A stretch of DNA of 64,000 nucleotides. Origin: Enterobacter chengduensis. GTDB lineage: Bacteria > Pseudomonadota > Gammaproteobacteria > Enterobacterales > Enterobacteriaceae. Both the position numbers and the translations under genes were made by a program. Where the stretch lies: assembly GCF_001984825.2 (NCBI RefSeq), contig NZ_CP043318.1, forward strand, positions 558,001 to 622,000, read 5' to 3'. Under the pieces are notes generated by a model that was not told the origin of the DNA, searched no databases, and worked only from the letters and a program-made list of their open reading frames with translations. Positions 29,501 through 36,883 of the stretch are shown in pieces; position 1 is the stretch's first letter; the number at the start of each line of letters is the position of its first letter.

Positions 29501-30367
29501 GAGGCCACGCCAAGCCTCTTCACGCTTGACGGTCGCGTCGACGTGCCGTGGGCGCGCATCGTGGTTCACGACGTGCCGGAAAGCGCGGTCGGCGTCTCAA
29601 GTGATGAAGTTATGCTCAATGAAAATCTGAAACCTGTCGAACAGAAGAGCGCTGGCATACCGATTAATAGTAACCTTATCGTGCACGTGGGGAATAACGT
29701 GCGCTTGGATGCGTTTGGGCTGAAGGCGAGGCTCACGGGCGACCTGAAGGTGGCGCAGGATAAACAAGGGCTTGGCCTCAACGGGCAGATCAATATTCCT
29801 GAAGGGCGCTTCCACGCCTATGGTCAGGATCTGATTGTCCGTAAAGGCGAGCTGCTGTTCTCTGGTCCACCGGATCAGCCCCTGTTGAACATCGAAGCGA
29901 TTCGTAACCCGGAAGCGACGGAAAACGACGTCATTGCCGGGGTACGCGTCACCGGTTCCGCCGACGAACCGAAGGCGGAGATCTTCTCTGACCCGGCGAT
30001 GTCCCAGCAAGAGGCTCTTTCTTACCTTCTGCGTGGACAAGGTCTCGACAGCGGTCAGAGCGACAGTGCGGCGATGACCTCGATGTTAGTGGGGCTGGGG
30101 GTTGCACAAAGTGGGCAGGTTGTGGGTAAAATCGGCGAGACGTTCGGCGTAAGCAATCTGGCGCTGGACACCCAGGGCGTGGGTGACTCCTCGCAGGTGG
30201 TGGTCAGCGGCTATGTGCTGCCGGGTCTGCAGGTAAAATATGGTGTGGGGATCTTTGACTCACTGGCAACACTCACGTTACGCTATCGCCTGATGCCTAA
30301 GCTATATCTGGAAGCAGTGTCCGGCGTAGACCAGGCACTTGATCTGCTCTATCAGTTTGAGTTTTAG
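26591..30367 (+). CDS. tamB: Inner-membrane-anchored TAM subunit TamB
   Basis: TamB is an AsmA-like protein that spans the periplasm as a long hydrophobic-grooved beta structure and contacts TamA. It supports barrel assembly and lipid traffic between the membranes. The 1258 residues equal the E. coli length within one. One N-terminal membrane anchor ([20 protein letters not shown], about 7-26) is followed by beta-rich repeats and the C-terminal DUF490 region (LDLLYQFEF end). It is coupled to tamA by ATGA, and ytfP follows after 2 bases. Confidence 0.96.
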   Translation: MSLWKKISLGVLIFIVLLLGTVAFLVGTTTGLHLLFNAANRWVPGLEIGQVTGGWRDLRLKNIRYTQPGVAVNAGEFHLAVKLGCLRDSRLCVNDLSLKDVNVAIDSKKMPKSAPVEEEDSGPLNLSTPYPIALYRVALDNVNIKIDDTTVSVMDFTSGLRWQEKNLTLTPTSLQGLLIALPKVADVAQEEIVEPKIQNPQPEEKPLGETLKDLFSKPVLPEMTDVHLPLNLNIEEFKGEQLRLTGDTDLTVYTMLLKVSSIDGSMKLDALDIDTNQGSVNASGNALLRDSWPVDITLNSALNIDPLKGEKVKVKVGGALRDKLDVGVNLSGPVDMVLRAQTQLAEAGLPLNLEVVSKQLSWPFTGEKQFQADDMKLKLSGKMTDYTLSFRTTVKGQGVPPADITLDAKGNERQINLDKLTVAALEGKTELTALLDWQQAISWRGELKLTGINTAKEVPDWPSKLDGLIKTRGSLYGGTWQMDVPEIKLTGNVKQNKVNVEGSVKGNSYLQWVIPGLHVALGRNTADIKGELGVKDLELDAAIDAPNLDNALPGLGGTAKGLVKVRGTVDAPQLLADITANNLRWQELSVARVRVEGDVKSTDQIGGNLNLRVERISQPDVNISLVTLDAKGNEKQHDLQLRVQGEPVSGQLHLTGSFDRKEERWKGTLDNTRFNTPVGPLALSRSIALDYRNAEQKIGIGPHCWTNPNAELCVPQTIDAGAEGRAQINLNRFDLAMLKPFMPDTTQASGVFSGKADVAWDTTKEGLPQGSVTLSGRNVKVTQEINDAPLPVAFDTLNLSADLHNNRAELGWLIRLTNNGQLDGQVQITDPQGRRNLGGNVNIRNFNLAMVNPIFARGEKAEGMLNANLRLGGNAQSPQLFGQMRLSGVDIDGNFMPFDMQPSQIAMNFNGMSSTLSGSVLTQQGQINLSGDADWSQLDNWRARIAAKGSKVRITVPPMVRLDVSPDVVFEATPSLFTLDGRVDVPWARIVVHDVPESAVGVSSDEVMLNENLKPVEQKSAGIPINSNLIVHVGNNVRLDAFGLKARLTGDLKVAQDKQGLGLNGQINIPEGRFHAYGQDLIVRKGELLFSGPPDQPLLNIEAIRNPEATENDVIAGVRVTGSADEPKAEIFSDPAMSQQEALSYLLRGQGLDSGQSDSAAMTSMLVGLGVAQSGQVVGKIGETFGVSNLALDTQGVGDSSQVVVSGYVLPGLQVKYGVGIFDSLATLTLRYRLMPKLYLEAVSGVDQALDLLYQFEF

Positions 30368-30369
30368 CA

Positions 30370-30714
30370 ATGCGAATATTTGTCTACGGCAGTTTACGAA
30401 CCAAGCAAGGCAACAGTCACTGGATGACCAATGCCCTGCTGCTGGGGAATTACAATATCGAGAACTACCAGTTGTACAGCCTGGGCCACTATCCAGGCGC
30501 GGTTCCGGGTGAAGGAACAGTACAGGGTGAAGTGTATCGTATTGATAACGCAACGCTTGCCGAACTTGATGCCTTGCGCACCAGGGGCGGTGAATACGCA
30601 CGCCAGTTGATCCAGACGCCGTACGGTAGCGCGTGGATGTATGTCTACCAGCGTCCGGTCGACGGGTTAACGCGGATTGTAAGCGGTAACTGGTTAGACA
30701 GAGACCAGTACTGA
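30370..30714 (+). CDS. ytfP: Gamma-glutamylcyclotransferase-like protein YtfP
   Basis: The 114-residue protein has the AIG2/GGCT fold signature at its start (MRIFVYGSLRTKQGN) and a glutamate in the VQGEVYRID region usual for the family. Relatives act as gamma-glutamyl(amine) cyclotransferases, but the role of YtfP is not established. It starts 2 bases after tamB and ends the tamA-tamB-ytfP operon at a strong terminator. Confidence 0.9.
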   Translation: MRIFVYGSLRTKQGNSHWMTNALLLGNYNIENYQLYSLGHYPGAVPGEGTVQGEVYRIDNATLAELDALRTRGGEYARQLIQTPYGSAWMYVYQRPVDGLTRIVSGNWLDRDQY

Positions 30715-30720
30715 AAAACG

Positions 30721-30752
30721 ACAACGCCACCGGAAGGTGGCGTTGTTTTTTT
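30721..30752 (+). terminator. Rho-independent terminator of tamA-tamB-ytfP
   Basis: ACAACGCCACC (30721-30731) pairs perfectly with GGTGGCGTTGT (30736-30746) around a GGAA tetraloop and is followed by seven T. It is one of the strongest terminators in the window. Confidence 0.95.
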
Positions 30753-30835
30753 GTGCGGCGGCTCGCAGTCCGCAGTGAAATTTCCTCCTGCTTTCTTTTT
30801 TCCTTCGAGCGTTATTCCTAATACCAGGTCAGAGT

Positions 30836-30994
30836 ATGGAGACTCAGGTGACAAATAATCAGTTAGTGCTCACTCCGGTGAGTAAGCAGTACTCGCTTGA
30901 AGAGTTGTTGGCGCAGTGTGATATGTCAGCCCCGGAAGTTAACAAACAGGACGTATGGGGCACGTCAGGTCCCGTAGGTGATGAAGTATGGTGA
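30836..30994 (+). pseudogene. chpS: ChpS antitoxin remnant, DNA-binding domain lost
   Basis: The frame METQVTNNQLVLTPVSKQYS...GDEVW (52 residues) matches residues about 35-83 of E. coli ChpS, the MazE-like antitoxin of the ChpS-ChpB module. The N-terminal AbrB-type DNA-binding and dimerisation domain is missing. The region upstream (30753-30835) does not encode it in any frame I could see. The retained part is the C-terminal tail, which in MazE-type antitoxins contacts the toxin. An ATG at 30836 could allow translation, but no good ribosome-binding site is visible. It overlaps chpB by 7 bases, as in the intact module. Confidence 0.75.
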
Positions 30995-31350
30995 AGCGAC
31001 CTTGTTTTGAACGAGGTGATATCGTTCTCGTCGGCTTCGATCCTGCAAATGGTCATGAACAAAAGGGCGCAGGCAGGCCCGCGTTAGTGCTATCCGTTAG
31101 CGCATTCAACCAGCCTGGAATGACGCTGGTTGCGCCTGTTACACAGGGGGGCAATTTTGCCCGCTATGCGGGTTTCAGTGTGCCGCTGTCTTGTGAAGAA
31201 GGGAATATTCAGGGCGTCATTCTGGTAAACCAGATCCGAATGATGGATTTGGGTCTGGCAAAAGTTAAGCCAGGGCTTAGCTATATGGCAGATATAAAAA
31301 AGCCCCGACTCGCGGGGCCTTCATTATCAGCAGTAAGAATTATTTCTTAG
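30988..31350 (+). pseudogene. chpB: ChpB (MazF-like) toxin with replaced C-terminus
   Basis: ChpB is an mRNA endoribonuclease toxin of the MazF family. Residues 1 to about 86 follow E. coli ChpB, including FERGDIVLVGFDP, GAGRPALVLS and the LVAPVTQGGNFARYAGF segment with the catalytic-type Arg and Thr. After VNQIRMMDL the family helix region is gone. The frame reads through the ppa terminator hairpin into ...[17 protein letters not shown] and overlaps the ppa 3' end. The 120 residues are near the normal length only by accident. It is probably a decayed toxin, though residual activity cannot be excluded. Confidence 0.7.
31296..31319 (-). terminator. Rho-independent terminator of ppa
   Basis: On the minus strand GCCCCG/CGGGGC forms the stem with a 5-base loop, followed by six T. 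It lies 21 bases after the ppa stop codon and inside the extended chpB frame, which shows that the toxin tail is not native coding sequence. Confidence 0.9.
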
Positions 31351-31870
31351 CAGCGCGTTCGAAAGAGGCGATGATTTCTGCTTTCGCCGCTTCCGCGTTG
31401 TCCCAGCCGTCAACTTTAACCCACTTGCCTTTTTCGAGGTCTTTGTAGTGCTCGAAGAAGTGAGTGATCTGCGCTTTCAGCAGCTCTGGCAGGTCGTTCA
31501 CATCTTTGATGTGATCGTACTCTTTGCTCAGCTTGGTGTGCGGTACCGCAACCAGCTTGGCATCTTCACCGGATTCGTCGGTCATTTTCAGCACGCCAAC
31601 TGGACGGCAGCGAATGACGGAGCCTGGCTCCAGCGGGTATGGCGTTGGGACCAGCACGTCAACCGGGTCACCGTCCAGAGACAGGGTGTGGTTGATGTAG
31701 CCGTAGTTGCACGGATAGAACATCGCGGTAGACATGAAACGGTCTACGAACAGGGCGCCGCTCTCTTTGTCCACTTCGTATTTGATCGGATCTGCGTTAG
31801 CCGGGATTTCGATAACAACGTAGATGTCTTCTGGCAGTTCTTTACCCGCTGGGACGTTGAGTAAGCTCAT
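31340..31870 (-). CDS. ppa: Inorganic pyrophosphatase
   Basis: Ppa hydrolyses pyrophosphate to phosphate and drives biosynthetic reactions forward. The start at 31870 gives 176 residues ([20 protein letters not shown]...), exactly the E. coli length. The family I signature DGDPVDV with its metal-binding aspartates is present. An in-frame codon at 32020 would add 50 residues without family support. The gene diverges from ytfQ and its 3' end overlaps the degraded chpB frame. Confidence 0.97.
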   Translation of the reverse strand: MSLLNVPAGKELPEDIYVVIEIPANADPIKYEVDKESGALFVDRFMSTAMFYPCNYGYINHTLSLDGDPVDVLVPTPYPLEPGSVIRCRPVGVLKMTDESGEDAKLVAVPHTKLSKEYDHIKDVNDLPELLKAQITHFFEHYKDLEKGKWVKVDGWDNAEAAKAEIIASFERAAKK

Positions 31871-32179
31871 GTCGGTGTCCTTTAAAATGGATGGTAAATT
31901 CGTGGCAGGTATTATAGCCAACTCGCGCTGAATGTCTCCGCCTGTTTTCGCTTTCTCTCCCCGCTTTCTCCACTTTTCAGACCGATTCCATGACAGGAAA
32001 ATCCATAAACGTAGCCGCATTTTTAATGGTGAAATGAAAGCGATTACAAACTTGTGATTAACGTTTTATTCACTTTTCTGAAGTGTGATGTAACGCAATT
32101 CGTTACCTATTTCATGGGCTATAGTCATTCCGCAGAACATCTTTTAACCAACAATAACTCACCCTACGAGGACGTTCAT
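31871..32179. other. ppa-ytfQ divergent promoter region
   Basis: These 309 bases carry no gene. They hold a near-dyad ATTACAA/TTGTGAT (32044-32059), an inverted repeat at 32090-32106, a CRP-like half-site TGTGA (32084-32088) and a TATAGT hexamer (32116-32121) as a possible ytfQ -10 box. Confidence 0.4.
32090..32106. promoter_or_regulatory. Candidate operator of ytfQRT-yjfF (GTAACG-CAATT-CGTTAC)
   Basis: A perfect 6-bp inverted repeat with a 5-base centre lies just before a TATAGT -10-like hexamer and about 74 bases before the ytfQ start. It overlaps a CRP-like half-site. The protein that binds it is unknown; it could be a sugar-responsive regulator encoded elsewhere. Confidence 0.45.
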
Positions 32180-33136
32180 ATGTGGAAGCGCTTACTCCTG
32201 GTCACAGCAGTTTCGGCAGCCATGTCGTCTATGGCGATGGCCGCTCCCTTAACCGTAGGTTTTTCGCAGGTCGGCTCTGAATCTGGCTGGCGAGCGGCAG
32301 AAACCAACGTGGCGAAAAGCGAAGCTCAGAAACGCGGCATCACCCTGAAAATCGCCGATGGTCAGCAAAAACAAGAGAATCAGATCAAAGCCGTGCGCTC
32401 CTTTATCGCCCAGGGCGTGGATGCCATCTTTATTGCCCCCGTCGTGGCGACCGGCTGGGAACCCGTCCTGAAGGAGGCGAAAGACGCTGAGATCCCGGTC
32501 TTCCTGCTTGACCGTTCCATCGACGTCAAAGACAAATCTCTCTATATGACTACCGTCACCGCCAACAACGTGCTTGAAGGGCAATTGATTGGCGACTGGC
32601 TGGTGAAACAGGTCGACGGCAAGCCGTGTAACGTCGTTGAGCTGCAGGGCACCGTGGGTGCGAGCGTGGCTATCGACCGTAAAAAAGGCTTCGCTGAGGC
32701 CATCGCGAAAGCGCCAAACATCAAGATTATCCGCTCTCAGTCCGGCGACTTTACCCGCAGTAAAGGCAAAGAGGTCATGGAGAGCTTCATTAAGGCGGAA
32801 AACAACGGCAAGAACATCTGCATGGTTTACGCCCACAACGATGACATGGTAATCGGTGCGATTCAGGCGATCAAAGAAGCGGGCCTGAAGCCGGGCAAAG
32901 ATATCCTCACCGGATCTATCGACGGCGTACCTGATATCTACAAAGCGATGATCGACGGCGAAGCCAACGCCAGCGTGGAGCTGACGCCAAACATGGCGGG
33001 CCCGGCCTTCGATGCGCTGGAGAAATTCAAGAAAGACGGCACGATGCCTGAGAAGGTGACCGTCACCAAGTCCACGCTCTACCTGCCGGATACGGCGAAA
33101 GAAGAGTTAGAGAAGAAGAAAAATATGGGCTACTAA
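32180..33136 (+). CDS. ytfQ: Galactofuranose-binding periplasmic protein YtfQ
   Basis: YtfQ is the substrate-binding protein of an ABC importer that in E. coli binds galactofuranose. The start at 32180 gives 318 residues, as in E. coli, with a signal peptide (LLLVTAVSAAMSSMAMA) and a ribose-binding-protein-like fold (LTVGFSQVGSESGWRAAETN). An in-frame codon at 32054 would add 42 unrelated residues. It begins the ytfQ-ytfR-ytfT-yjfF operon. A palindromic repeat separates it from ytfR. Confidence 0.95.
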   Translation: MWKRLLLVTAVSAAMSSMAMAAPLTVGFSQVGSESGWRAAETNVAKSEAQKRGITLKIADGQQKQENQIKAVRSFIAQGVDAIFIAPVVATGWEPVLKEAKDAEIPVFLLDRSIDVKDKSLYMTTVTANNVLEGQLIGDWLVKQVDGKPCNVVELQGTVGASVAIDRKKGFAEAIAKAPNIKIIRSQSGDFTRSKGKEVMESFIKAENNGKNICMVYAHNDDMVIGAIQAIKEAGLKPGKDILTGSIDGVPDIYKAMIDGEANASVELTPNMAGPAFDALEKFKKDGTMPEKVTVTKSTLYLPDTAKEELEKKKNMGY

Positions 33137-33150
33137 GCCCTGACCCTCGC

Positions 33151-33268
33151 CCCTCACCCCAGCCCTCTCCCCGGAGTGGAGAGGGGGAAAGGCAGGGCGG
33201 AGCTGGATATTAACAATTGGCACGATCAATCCCCTCTCCCCTCCGGGGAGAGGGTCAGGGTGAGGGGG
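33151..33268. repeat. CCCTCACCC/GGGTGAGGG palindromic repeat, copy 2, inside the ytf operon
   Basis: The element runs from CCCTCACCCCAGCCCTCTCCCC to GGGGAGAGGGTCAGGGTGAGGG with about 55 variable bases between. It lies inside the ytfQ-ytfR junction. Its last bases (GAGGGGG, 33262-33268) lie 4 bases before the ytfR start codon, so the repeat appears to supply the ribosome-binding site. It may also lower downstream expression relative to the binding protein. Confidence 0.85.
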
Positions 33269-33272
33269 AACC

Positions 33273-34775
33273 ATGACCACTGAACAACACCAGGAAATCC
33301 TCCGCACAGAGGGCTTGAGTAAATTCTTCCCCGGCGTAAAGGCGCTGGATAACGTCGATTTCAGCCTGCGGCGCGGCGAAATTATGGCGCTGCTGGGCGA
33401 GAACGGTGCGGGAAAATCGACGCTGATAAAATCCCTGACCGGCGTTTATCACGCCGACCGCGGCACCATCTGGCTGGAAGGCAACGCCATTTCGCCGAAA
33501 AATACCGCCCATGCCCAACAGCTGGGGATCGGGACGGTCTACCAGGAGGTGAACCTGCTGCCGAATATGTCGGTAGCGGATAACCTGTTTATTGGCCGTG
33601 AGCCACGGCGTTTTGGCCTGCTGCGCCGCAAAGAGATGGAGGCGCGGGCGACAACGCTGATGGAGTCCTACGGCTTCTCCCTCGACGTCCGCGAGCCGCT
33701 GAACCGCTTTTCCGTCGCGATGCAGCAGATCGTCGCCATTTGCCGCGCGATCGATCTCTCTGCGAAAGTCCTGATCCTCGACGAACCCACCGCCAGCCTC
33801 GATACCCAGGAAGTCGAGATGCTCTTTACCCTGATGCGCCAGCTGCGCGATCGGGGCGTCAGCCTGATCTTCGTTACCCACTTCCTCGATCAGGTCTACG
33901 AGGTGAGCGATCGCATCACGGTGCTGCGCAACGGCAGCTTTGTCGGCTGCCGCGAAACCCGCGAGCTGCCGCAGATCGAGCTGGTGAAAATGATGCTGGG
34001 CCGCGAGCTGGAGACCAACGCCCTTCAGCGCGCGGGCCGCACGCTGCTGAGCGAGAAGCCGGTCGCCGCGTTCAGCGATTACGGCAAAAAAGGGACGATC
34101 GCGCCGTTTAACCTTGAGGTGCGGCCGGGCGAAATTGTCGGGCTGGCGGGCCTGCTAGGCTCAGGCCGGACCGAAACCGCCGAGGTGATCTTCGGGATCA
34201 AGCCGGCGGACAGCGGCAGCGCGCTGATCAAGGGCAAACCGCAAACCCTGCGATCGCCGCATCAGGCCTCCTGCCTGGGCGTCGGCTTCTGCCCGGAGGA
34301 CCGAAAAACGGACGGGATTATTGCAGCCGCCTCGGTGCGGGAAAATATCATTCTGGCGCTGCAGGCCCAGCGCGGCTGGCTGCGTCCGATCCCGCGTAAA
34401 GAGCAAAACGCCATCGCCGAGCGGTTTATCCGCCAGCTCGGTATCCGCACCCCGAGCGCGGAACAGCCTATTGAGTTTCTTTCCGGCGGTAACCAGCAAA
34501 AAGTCCTGCTTTCACGCTGGCTGCTGACTAAACCCCAGTTCCTGATCCTCGACGAACCGACCCGCGGCATTGACGTCGGCGCGCACGCCGAAATTATCCG
34601 GCTTATCGAGACGCTCTGTGCGGACGGGCTGGCGCTACTGGTTATCTCGTCCGAGCTGGAAGAGCTGGTGGGCTATGCCGATCGCGTCATCATCATGCGC
34701 GATCGCAAACAGGTGGCAGAGATCCCGCTGGATAAGCTGTCCGTTCCGGCGATCATGAATGCCATCGCGGCATAA
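33273..34775 (+). CDS. ytfR: Galactofuranose ABC transporter ATPase YtfR
   Basis: This 500-residue cytoplasmic protein has two fused ATPase domains, as in ribose-type importers. The first has Walker A LLGENGAGKST, a modified signature region (RFSVAMQQIVAICRAI) and Walker B VLILDEPTASLD. The second has GLLGSGRTETAE in place of a normal Walker A, FLSGGNQQKVLLSRWL and LILDEPTRGIDVG. Such an unequal pair is usual for this subfamily. It energises the YtfT-YjfF permease. Confidence 0.95.
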   Translation: MTTEQHQEILRTEGLSKFFPGVKALDNVDFSLRRGEIMALLGENGAGKSTLIKSLTGVYHADRGTIWLEGNAISPKNTAHAQQLGIGTVYQEVNLLPNMSVADNLFIGREPRRFGLLRRKEMEARATTLMESYGFSLDVREPLNRFSVAMQQIVAICRAIDLSAKVLILDEPTASLDTQEVEMLFTLMRQLRDRGVSLIFVTHFLDQVYEVSDRITVLRNGSFVGCRETRELPQIELVKMMLGRELETNALQRAGRTLLSEKPVAAFSDYGKKGTIAPFNLEVRPGEIVGLAGLLGSGRTETAEVIFGIKPADSGSALIKGKPQTLRSPHQASCLGVGFCPEDRKTDGIIAAASVRENIILALQAQRGWLRPIPRKEQNAIAERFIRQLGIRTPSAEQPIEFLSGGNQQKVLLSRWLLTKPQFLILDEPTRGIDVGAHAEIIRLIETLCADGLALLVISSELEELVGYADRVIIMRDRKQVAEIPLDKLSVPAIMNAIAA

Positions 34776-34785
34776 GGAGTGAATC

Positions 34786-35811
34786 GTGATGCCCCGTTCG
34801 CTTTCGCAAACCGGTGAGTCAAAGCGCCGCTTCAGCTGGCCAACCGGCACGCCGCAAATCGCGGCGCTGCTGGTGGTATTGCTGGTGGATAGCCTGGTCG
34901 CGCCGCATTTTTTCCAGATTATCGTCCAGGATGGCCGCCTGTTTGGCAGCCCGATTGATATTTTAAACCGTGCCGCACCCGTGGCGCTGCTGGCCATCGG
35001 GATGACGCTGGTCATCGCCACCGGCGGGATTGACCTCTCCGTTGGCGCGGTGATGGCTATCGCCGGGGCCACGGCAGCCTCCATGACCGTGGCCGGACAC
35101 AGCCTGCCGGTTGTTTTACTGGCGGCCTTAGGCACCGGCGTGCTGGCAGGACTATGGAACGGCATTCTGGTCGCGGTGCTGAAAATCCAGCCCTTTGTCG
35201 CCACCCTCATTCTAATGGTGGCCGGGCGCGGCGTGGCGCAGCTGATCACCTCCGGACAGATTGTCACCTTTAACTCCCCGAGCCTGGCGTGGCTCGGCAG
35301 CGGCAACTTTCTGTTCTTCCCGACGCCGGTGATGATTGCCCTGGTCACGCTCGCTGTCTTTTGGCTCTTCACCCGCAAAACGGCGCTGGGGATGTTCATT
35401 GAGGCCGTTGGGATCAACATCCGCGCCGCGCGCAACGCTGGCGTCAACACGCGGCTGATGGTGATGCTGACCTACGTGCTGAGCGGCGTCTGCGCCGCCA
35501 TCGCCGGGATCATCGTTGCGGCGGATATTCGCGGGGCCGATGCCAACAACGCGGGACTCTGGCTGGAGCTGGACGCGATCCTCGCGGTGGTGATCGGCGG
35601 CGGGTCGCTGATGGGCGGGCGCTTTAACCTGCTGCTCTCGGTGATAGGCGCCCTGATCATTCAGGGCATGAACACCGGGATCCTGCTCTCCGGTTTTCAG
35701 CCGGAGCTCAACCAGGTGGTGAAAGCGGTTGTCGTGCTCTGCGTGCTTGTCGTCCAGTCGCCGCGCTTTGTCAGCATCATTAAGAGGATCCGTGGCCATG
35801 ATAAAACGTAA
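34786..35811 (+). CDS. ytfT: Galactofuranose ABC transporter permease YtfT
   Basis: The 341-residue inner-membrane permease of the ribose/xylose (BPD_transp_2) type has about 8-10 helices and the motif ATGGIDLSVGAVMAIAG. GTG at 34786 and ATG at 34789 are adjacent; AAGGAG at 34774 fits either, so the start differs by one residue at most. It pairs with YjfF, whose start overlaps its last 14 bases. Confidence 0.94.
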   Translation: MMPRSLSQTGESKRRFSWPTGTPQIAALLVVLLVDSLVAPHFFQIIVQDGRLFGSPIDILNRAAPVALLAIGMTLVIATGGIDLSVGAVMAIAGATAASMTVAGHSLPVVLLAALGTGVLAGLWNGILVAVLKIQPFVATLILMVAGRGVAQLITSGQIVTFNSPSLAWLGSGNFLFFPTPVMIALVTLAVFWLFTRKTALGMFIEAVGINIRAARNAGVNTRLMVMLTYVLSGVCAAIAGIIVAADIRGADANNAGLWLELDAILAVVIGGGSLMGGRFNLLLSVIGALIIQGMNTGILLSGFQPELNQVVKAVVVLCVLVVQSPRFVSIIKRIRGHDKT

Positions 35812-36799
35812 TTTACCGCTAACGATCATGCTGGGCGTGTTTGTGCTGGGCTATCTCTACTGTCTGACGCAGTTCCCCGGCTTTGCCTCGACGCGCGTGA
35901 TCTGCAATATCCTGACCGATAACGCCTTTTTAGGCATCATCGCCGTCGGCATGACGTTTGTGATCCTCTCCGGCGGGATCGACCTCTCCGTCGGCTCGGT
36001 GATCGCCTTTACGGGCGTGTTCCTCGCGAAGGCGATCGGCTTCTGGGGGATCTCCCCGCTGGTGGCGTTTCCGCTGGTGCTGGTGATGGGCTGCGCGTTT
36101 GGCGCCTTTATGGGGCTGCTGATCGACGCGTTAAAAATTCCGGCGTTTATCATTACCCTCGCGGGCATGTTCTTCCTGCGCGGCGTGAGCTACCTGGTGT
36201 CGGAGGAGTCGATTCCGATTAACCATCCGGTATACGACACGCTCTCCAGCCTGGCGTGGAAAATTCCCGGCGGCGGGCGTCTGAGCGCGATGGGGCTGCT
36301 GATGCTGGGCGTGGTGGTCATTGGCATTTTCCTCGCCCACCGAACCCGGTTTGGCAATCAGGTTTACGCCATTGGCGGCAACGCCACGTCGGCCAACCTG
36401 ATGGGGATCTCGACCCGCAGTACCACCATCCGCATCTATATGCTCTCGACCGGCCTGGCGACGCTGGCGGGTATCGTCTTCTCGGTATATACCCAGGCGG
36501 GCTACGCCCTGGCAGGCGTGGGCGTGGAGCTGGACGCGATTGCCTCCGTGGTGATTGGCGGCACGCTGCTCAGCGGCGGGGTGGGGACGGTGCTGGGAAC
36601 GCTGTTCGGCGTGGCGATTCAGGGGCTGATCCAGACCTATATCAACTTCGACGGCACGCTCAGCTCCTGGTGGACGAAGATCGCCATCGGCATTCTGCTG
36701 TTTATCTTTATTGCCCTTCAGCGCGGCCTGACGGTGCTCTGGGAGAACCGTCAAAGCTCGCCTGTTACCCGCGTGAACACATCGGTAACAGAGAGATAA
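35798..36799 (+). CDS. yjfF: Galactofuranose ABC transporter permease YjfF
   Basis: This is the second permease of the importer, with 333 residues, closely matching E. coli YjfF from MIKRNLPLTIMLGVFVLGYLY on. The family motif LSGGIDLSVGSVIAFTG is present. The start at 35798 lies inside the 3' end of ytfT, which implies translational coupling. A longer in-frame start at 35729 would overlap ytfT by 83 bases and is unlikely. No clear terminator follows before the next promoter. Confidence 0.94.
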   Translation: MIKRNLPLTIMLGVFVLGYLYCLTQFPGFASTRVICNILTDNAFLGIIAVGMTFVILSGGIDLSVGSVIAFTGVFLAKAIGFWGISPLVAFPLVLVMGCAFGAFMGLLIDALKIPAFIITLAGMFFLRGVSYLVSEESIPINHPVYDTLSSLAWKIPGGGRLSAMGLLMLGVVVIGIFLAHRTRFGNQVYAIGGNATSANLMGISTRSTTIRIYMLSTGLATLAGIVFSVYTQAGYALAGVGVELDAIASVVIGGTLLSGGVGTVLGTLFGVAIQGLIQTYINFDGTLSSWWTKIAIGILLFIFIALQRGLTVLWENRQSSPVTRVNTSVTER

Positions 36800-36812
36800 C
36801 ATGCTGAAAGTC

Positions 36813-36839
36813 TAAACATTTTCCGGTAGCGGCCGATAC
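36813..36839 (+). promoter_or_regulatory. Sigma-28 (FliA) promoter of the second chemoreceptor gene
   Basis: TAAACATT (36813-36820), an 11-base spacer and GCCGATAC (36832-36839) match the sigma-28 consensus with exact spacing. The element starts 14 bases after yjfF and lies 44 bases before the chemoreceptor start. Confidence 0.92.
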
Positions 36840-36875
36840 TCTATTTTTATGCCCAGAAATATCTCGCTACCGGAA
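36821..36875. repeat. 11-bp inverted repeat bracketing the sigma-28 -10 box
   Basis: TTCCGGTAGCG (36821-36831) and CGCTACCGGAA (36865-36875) are perfect complements 33 bases apart. The left arm is exactly the promoter spacer. The right arm ends 8 bases before the start codon and includes the only purine-rich ribosome-binding candidate (GGAAA). RNA from the sigma-28 promoter would lack the left arm; read-through RNA from yjfF would contain both. Confidence 0.8.
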
Positions 36876-36883
36876 ATAATATC

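Noticed and set aside
27437..29569. A 710-codon open frame antisense to tamB, with similar long frames antisense to tamA (25065-26555), treC/treB (56186-58636), mgtA (61713-63188) and the PRD regulator (51132-53054)
   Set aside because: All mirror well-supported genes, have His/Arg/Gln-rich low-complexity translations and lack convincing ribosome-binding sites.
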